A stretch of 64,000 nucleotides of DNA. Source: Siniperca chuatsi (taxonomy: Eukaryota; Chordata; Actinopteri; Centrarchiformes; Sinipercidae). The position numbers were made by a program, and so were the translations under genes. Below are positions 58,301 through 64,000 of this stretch, piece by piece (positions within the stretch are counted from its first letter, which is position 1; every line of letters starts with the position of its first letter). The notes beneath the pieces are model-generated. The model saw nothing but the letters and a program-made list of their open reading frames with translations. It was not told the DNA's origin and did no database searches. The stretch lies in contig NC_058046.1 in the NCBI RefSeq assembly GCF_020085105.1, positions 26,544,175-26,608,174 of the forward strand. The letters run 5' to 3'.

Positions 58301-61300
58301 GGACAGTGAAAGGAGGAGTAAAAGAAAAGGAGCGAGGTTAAAGTGTCACAGGTAATATTTCAGTAAATAAAGGTTAGAAAAAGATATTTAAGAGACACAG
58401 AAAGAGGAAACGGGAGGATATTCTAAAATGCCGTCTGTGGTTTTGATCAAGTGTGACGATGAGGCGACAACCTGACAAAGAACTCCACGCTCTGTAAAGA
58501 GCCAGTGCAGCCAAGGGTTAGCTAATACCAAAAAGCTAACCATGAGTGAAAGGTTAGCTGTGAGCAAATGGCTATCAGGCAGCATAGGTTTGGCTAGTGA
58601 CGAGTCATCTGACAGTTGGGTGGCCTTTTCGCTGAACGGCAGCCTGGAAATGGGGAGTGTTTGTGCGTGTGACGCAACGTCCAATAGTCAGTGCTCAGTA
58701 AGTAAGAGGACACCTGAAATACACAATTACACATACAAATTTCTCTTACAGGAAGACACAAACACGCCTATTTATTCTTTATTTGAGAGTCTTTGTTTTC
58801 TGTGTGTATTGAGAATTTTATTTTTTTTTTACATTTCAAGTTACTAATTTGTGAAAAGTTGTGTGTGCTTGCATAAATCAGGATATTAATAGAGGGGGAA
58901 AAAATCATAATTTGTCCTCTCTTTGTTCAGACTGCCACAGACTGTACAAGGTCAGGGAGACGGCTAAAAAGTGGGCTGCGGCTGAAAAGGTGAGTGCTTC
59001 ATCATATTTCTGACAAAGTTATATAATTTAATTACAAACAATATCAATATAAAAAAACAGAATATCTTCTAAAAAGGGATGAAAAGAACAATATTTCAAC
59101 TTCAGCAGGTGCATGGGGTTAGAGAGTGTGTGTGTGTGTGTGTGTGTGAGAGTGCATGCACACATGTGGATGGATGAGATCAGTTGAATGTCAGATTGAC
59201 TGCAGCAAAGTCAACATAGGGAAAGAATGTGGGAGTTAGCGTAGGTTATATGTTATTCTAAATTAAAGGGTTTTGTTGTCTGGACTTGAATAGTCAGACA
59301 CACTCAGGAGCATGTGACATGTTGGTCACAAGACAAAATTTGTGTAATTTTAACCACTAACCACCGGTCTGTTTTGTGTGTTTTTGTGGTCATATTCAGT
59401 CGGCAGCTTCGCAGCGGCAGACACACAGACACTGGCCGCTCCACACGTTCCAGTTGGCCCTCATCTTCCATCAGCAGATCACTACTTGGCAACTTTGAGG
59501 TACAAATTTTAAATTTTATTTTAATAACTTCAGGAGACGGAAGTAACTGCAGGTCAAAGATGGCGCTGGTGTCCATGGCGTATTGATAGACCGAGCTGCA
59601 AACCCAAATCTTAACCAATTTAAACCCATTCCAAGTGGAACCGGGAACCGTCTTTGTTCCTTCCCCGACAACATACAATTTGTAGCTACTTTATTAGGTG
59701 CAATCTAATCCAAATCAATACAACAGCTCAGCCATAAATTCTACCTTTATGAAGTTTATAATGTTCAGTTTTTGGTGACATTGTCAGAAATGTGTAAATT
59801 CAATTACAGTATATGTTTATTATTAAGGTCATAGTTATGGGTAGTTTTAAGAGAGATGTTCCTAATATTTCTTTTACATGCATGAAGGGGGCAGAATGTT
59901 AGGAACACCTCTCAATAAAATGCAGTTCAATACAACGACACCACTAACTATGAACTCAATGCTAAAACATATTTTAAAAAAAACACTTTTAAGTCTTTGT
60001 TTGGACAGTTAAAACATAGATTGGCTTTTGGAATGCATAGAACTTTCTTTAAAATGGTGACTGTCCTGATGTACTGGGCATGTTCGAGTTTGAGTTTTAT
60101 TTATTTGCACAAGCTAAAATCAAACAAATTACATTAATAATTGAAAGTAATGAGCAGGGAGGGCACAAAAGCAAAAAAAGGCTTATTCATTTCCATTTCA
60201 AAAATGAATGATAAAACTGAAGTCTTTTTTTTAAGTTTAAAAAAGGACTTTAAGGAAGATGGGATTTTAACTATTTTCATCAATAAGATTTTTACAATAG
60301 GTTGGATAATATTGTTTTTTTTAATACACCCTGTATATCTGAATATCAGTGAAAACAATACAATTGTTGGAGATCTTTCCAGTGCTGAAATCTTATTTTG
60401 GGGGTTAGCTGTTTTTTTAATTGTTGCAGAGCCTCACCCAGGATTATAAGGACTAACAGTAAATGCAGAAAATATGTTCATGCCAAAATGGCATGGTTAA
60501 CATAGATATTTGCTTTACTCCTTAGCGTAGCTAATTTAAAGACAGAAGATCCTAATATATTTGCATTAAAATGAGGTAAAACAAATTAGGTAACAATGTA
60601 ATAAAGTTAGTCTAATATTTCCCTCTTGGCTCACATTGTTGTTGGCCTGCAGATGCATATTGTATTACTTTTTTAAACACTGCTTTGGTTTCAACTAAGA
60701 TAAACACATGAAATCTGGATTTTTATGGATTTCACAGTCAAAGTAGGGTGTTTCTCTGATTCTGTGGCCAAAGCTGAGTGCAGCAGTAAACCCTGTACTT
60801 AATGCACCCTATGTTTTACAGTACAAAGAGTTTTAAAAGGATCCTGTTCATGACTATACACCCTCTTCTCTTTGTCTGTGTGTTCCAGGAGTCCATACTG
60901 AAGGGACGATTCTCCCCATCAGGCCGGATTGAAGGCTTCACGGCGGAGATTGGTGCCAGCGGCTCCTATTGCCCACAGCATGTCACCCTGCCTGTGCAGG
61001 TTACGTACTACGACATCTCAGAGCACAGTGCACCGTCACCCTTCCTGGTCAGTCTGTGTGTGTGTGTCTGTAAGATATTGTGTGTTTGTGTATGGTTATG
61101 TGTGCACTTAGTCAAGCACAAACAGTAAACCAAACAAAAAACCAACACTGTTTATTGCACATGGCAGGTAGTTTGTTTGCTAGTATACAAACAATACAGA
61201 CATTGAAAGAAAAACAAAGCAAAATGAGAGATCAGATCAACTACACAAAACAATAACGAATATAGAATTGGCTTCATCAAGGTTGATGTTTGCTTGCTTC

Positions 61301-63027
61301 CTGAGAACCAGATGTAAAAAAAAAAATAAATAAAAAAAATACGTGGCATGTTTTTCCTTTCATGCATATATCGCAAAGCCTTTTCCCACATCTGTCCACA
61401 TCAGCACTGAATACTATACATTCATCATATATAATCGTATAACATAAGTCCTTAGTAATGTAGTACCAGCATTAATAAGTGAACAACTTTAGTCCTGCTT
61501 ACAAGAAGTCTTAAACTGTGTCTGCTGTTACACTGGACCATTTGGAAACCAGGTGTTTTCACTTTCTTAGATTCATGCCTCATGATGGCTGAATTGTTGT
61601 GTATAAAAGTGGTGAATGTCAGGCCTCTTTTGATTCAGTTCTTTGAACTGTTAATTGGCATTTAACATAATATGACTCCCTGTGTAGCTGCCTTTGTAAC
61701 TACAGCATGATGTGGTTATTTTAGAGTTAGTCCGCTTTCATTTAAGATTTTTGTTTTGTTTTTGTGTTTAGTGTTTTTGATGGTGAATTGGTTTTACATG
61801 CATAACCTATACAGATGTGTCTCATCAGTAGATCAAACCAGAAATGAAAAGTACTTATAATACTGCCGTCATACTGCTGCTCCCTAAATGTTTAATTTTA
61901 GCGCATTAAATCCAGATCGTGATCCTGATGTCCTGATGAAGTTCACAGCTATTAACATGTACCAAAGAATAAGCCTTATTTCGCCATTACGGTGATTGAG
62001 GACATTTAATCAGTGCCATGTCTCTGCCTCTCTCCCTCATAGGGGGTGATATCCCTCGAGCCTCTTGGAAAGAAAGGATACAGCATACCCAAAGCAGGGA
62101 CCATTCAAGTGGTAAGTTTGTCTTTTCTTTCATCCTCATCTCATAATTGGCTCAGGAAAATACCAGGTTGCCTATGAAAAATTAAAAATCTTTCAGAGAT
62201 ATCTCATCTGTGCTACCACAATGTTTTAATATGATGGCATGATATTCATACTATAAGGCTCATGTACTGTTAAAACCACTGCCAGCAGTCTTGTTTTTGC
62301 TGTTTGAAATGCTGACTTTTGGTCTGACATCTGTTCTCAGACCTTATTTAATCCCAACAAAACTGTGGTGAAGATGTTCCTGGTGACCTACAACTTCAGC
62401 GACATGCCTGTCAATCACATGACCTTCCTGCGCCACCGTATCTTCCTGGTGCCTGTAGAGGAGGGGGTTGAGGGGAAAGGCGAGGCGTCTCCAGGGGGCG
62501 GAGTGCTAGACAGGAAGAAGATTCTCTGTTACCTGATACATCTCAGGTATGGTTTCAGCTGTCTGCATTACTTTTTATACCTGACGTTTTTGTTAACACT
62601 TTATTTTTTTTATTATTTATTAGCTTGTGTTGTCTGGAAAAGTATCATAAGATTAAAATAATAACTTAAAAAGCTTAATTGAAATATCCCTAATAAGCAA
62701 GAGTGTTACAACACAGAGGAATTACAGTGTAAACAAAATGTTTATTCTTAATTATATTATGTTGTTGCCTGCAGGTATATAATGCCTTTGCAAATTTTTA
62801 ATTGAATACTTTTCCACGTTTGAGTAGTGTTAAGTGTTTTGCTAACACATTTTCTTGGTTCTGTGTTTCTCAGATTCCAGAGCTCCAAATCTGGGAAGAT
62901 CTACTTGCACAATGATATCCGGCTGCTATTCTCCCGCAAATCCATCGAAGTGGACACAGGGATCCCTTATGAGCTGAAATCTTTCACCGAGGTGCCAAGA
63001 AACCCTAAATACTCCCCCCGCGTGTGA
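55395..63027 (+). CDS. atosb: ATOSB (FAM214B), atos family protein, 644 aa
   Basis: Coding exons: 55395-56582 (exon begins at 55223 after TTTCAG), 58931-58989, 59400-59499, 60889-61047, 62043-62111, 62341-62546 and 62874-63027. They sum to 1935 bases with all junctions in frame. An in-frame TAG at 55362-55364 supports the ATG at 55395. Residues 1-396 are a Pro/Ser-rich, probably disordered region with the conserved N-terminal KVYQLSIFS (54-63). Basic tracts KKRLL and SKRSRL lie near residues 333-358. From about 441 to 502 comes the conserved atos block (SRSLLGNFE, then GRFSPSGRIEGFTAEIGASG). The C-terminal domain follows (VVKMFLVTYNFSDMP, TFLRHRIFLVPV, DIRLLFSRKS), ending RNPKYSPRV. Human ATOSB is 538 residues; the extra length is in the disordered part. 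Atos proteins are nuclear regulators of transcription in flies; the vertebrate B member is little characterised. A LINE fragment lies in the first coding intron. Confidence 0.94.
56745..57412 (+). mobile_element. LINE 3' end in ATOSB intron (RT C-terminal part)
   Basis: Broken frames on the plus strand resemble the end of a fish LINE ORF2: ILDYGDV-like, then RFITGD-like and SYSTHHSILYEKVGWASLTVR-like codons between 56860 and 57030. It ends in an A-rich tail (AAATAAAGGTTGAATGGAAA) at about 57412. 5'-truncated and dead. Confidence 0.7.
57413..58930 (+). other. Rest of the first coding-region intron of ATOSB
   Basis: No further exon, RNA or transposon recognised. Confidence 0.4.
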
Positions 63028-64000
63028 CCCCAGCTTGACCCTTTGACCCTCCCCAAAGCCAACACAGCCCCTCCTGTGCTTCCTAAAGAGGAGGGAGGGA
63101 AACAGACAGACTGCTAGAATGATGGACACAAAACTCGATAAGACTTTATGAGACACGTCAACATGCATACAAGACACATGTGCACATAGGATACAATGTT
63201 GGTAAAAGTCCTGCTTTTTATGCGTTTATTCTCCATTGAAAGTAGAAACAAATTGGTGATAGAAAATGTCACTCAACCAAACACGGCATTCCTTGTATCT
63301 TCCATTCACTGAAAATATTCAAAATATTAGAAATATTAGTGTAGGAGCATTCCAGCATGCATGCAGTCAAAGGCAGGACTTTTATAACACCTTCATCTGT
63401 TCAATGAAAGAAATGCACAAACACTGACACACACACCAAAACAGACTGACAAGACTCATGCACAGCACAATACCACACACGTCACAGCTGAAAAACTTCT
63501 GGCGGAGACTCTCTGAGTTCAGTGTTAACATGCATGCCTTGTGACTTAAACACCTGAAGTTTCCTCTAGTGCCGTATCACACTGTCCTTCACTCTGCCTG
63601 CAGCTCCAACTGTCTCATCTGACCAATTACTTCCACAGCTTTTGATTTGACAAAAATGCCACAAACAATAAGCACATCCCTGATTGTGGGGTGAATAAAA
63701 TGATTACCCCATCTCCACTTTTCACACACTCACGCACTTTCTGACCAGCAGTCAGAAGATGAGCGGAGACACAAACACTAGTGACAGCAAAGGCTGAAAT
63801 GGAATTTGCCATTTTGATCGGATGTCTTATCATTTAACCCATGACAAACAACACACCAACATGATTTGACCAAACTCAGGACATCTGGTGAAGAATACAT
63901 TTCTCTTCTTACCATTTCACCCATGATACAGACCACTGTGTACACCTCAAGCCAGGAGGATCATACCATGTCATGAAAAAGAGGGGAATCCAGTTCATTT
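63028..64000 (+). other. ATOSB 3' UTR and downstream edge
   Basis: Follows the ATOSB TGA. AATAAA at 63694-63699 is a plausible polyadenylation signal. No other gene starts before the window ends. Confidence 0.45.

Overview
The window is nuclear DNA of a ray-finned fish, probably a percomorph teleost. The evidence is spliced genes with GT-AG introns, an AT-rich background with long microsatellites, Tc1-type transposons and teleost-type LINE tails, an IN-before-RT Ty3/gypsy (Gmr1-like) remnant, and two recognisable vertebrate genes. The species cannot be named from sequence alone.

Bases 1-28,000 hold a tandem cluster of two-exon C2H2 zinc-finger genes, all on the minus strand. I call them A (1708-3092), B (4593-5766), C (10884-12523), D (15439-16412), E (18993-20048), G (relic, 21720-23144) and F (25593-27199). 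The complete copies share a 172-base first coding exon ending in phase 1 and encoding a helical N-terminal module. They also share an acidic linker with two SUMO-type motifs and a finger array of 3 to 10 units. Copies B, C, E and F splice to open frames of 336, 490, 273 and 352 residues. A carries a one-base deletion, D has no first exon, and G is cut by LINE sequence. Noncoding flanks are duplicated along with the genes, so each unit gives an empty-site control for insertions in the others. A LINE 3' tail lies just upstream of exon 1 in A, B, C, E and F.

Bases 28,289-35,935 (+) carry CENATAC (formerly CCDC84), the centrosomal/AT-AC minor-spliceosome factor. It has 11 exons that splice to 360 residues, with a nearly complete but decayed Tc1 transposon in intron 5.

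Bases 37,868-63,027 (+) carry ATOSB (FAM214B). It has a CCAAT/TATA promoter, a long 5' noncoding part with introns, and seven coding exons giving 644 residues. The 5' introns are large and contain microsatellites, a deleted Tc1 copy, dispersed repeats and a possible second promoter near 47.4-48.3 kb. Its 3' UTR runs towards the right edge.

The most notable content is the interplay of the young zinc-finger cluster with transposons: TTAA-target MITEs with paralogous empty sites, LINE tails at promoters, a Gmr1-like element with integrase before reverse transcriptase, and an inverted-duplication structure at its truncated end.
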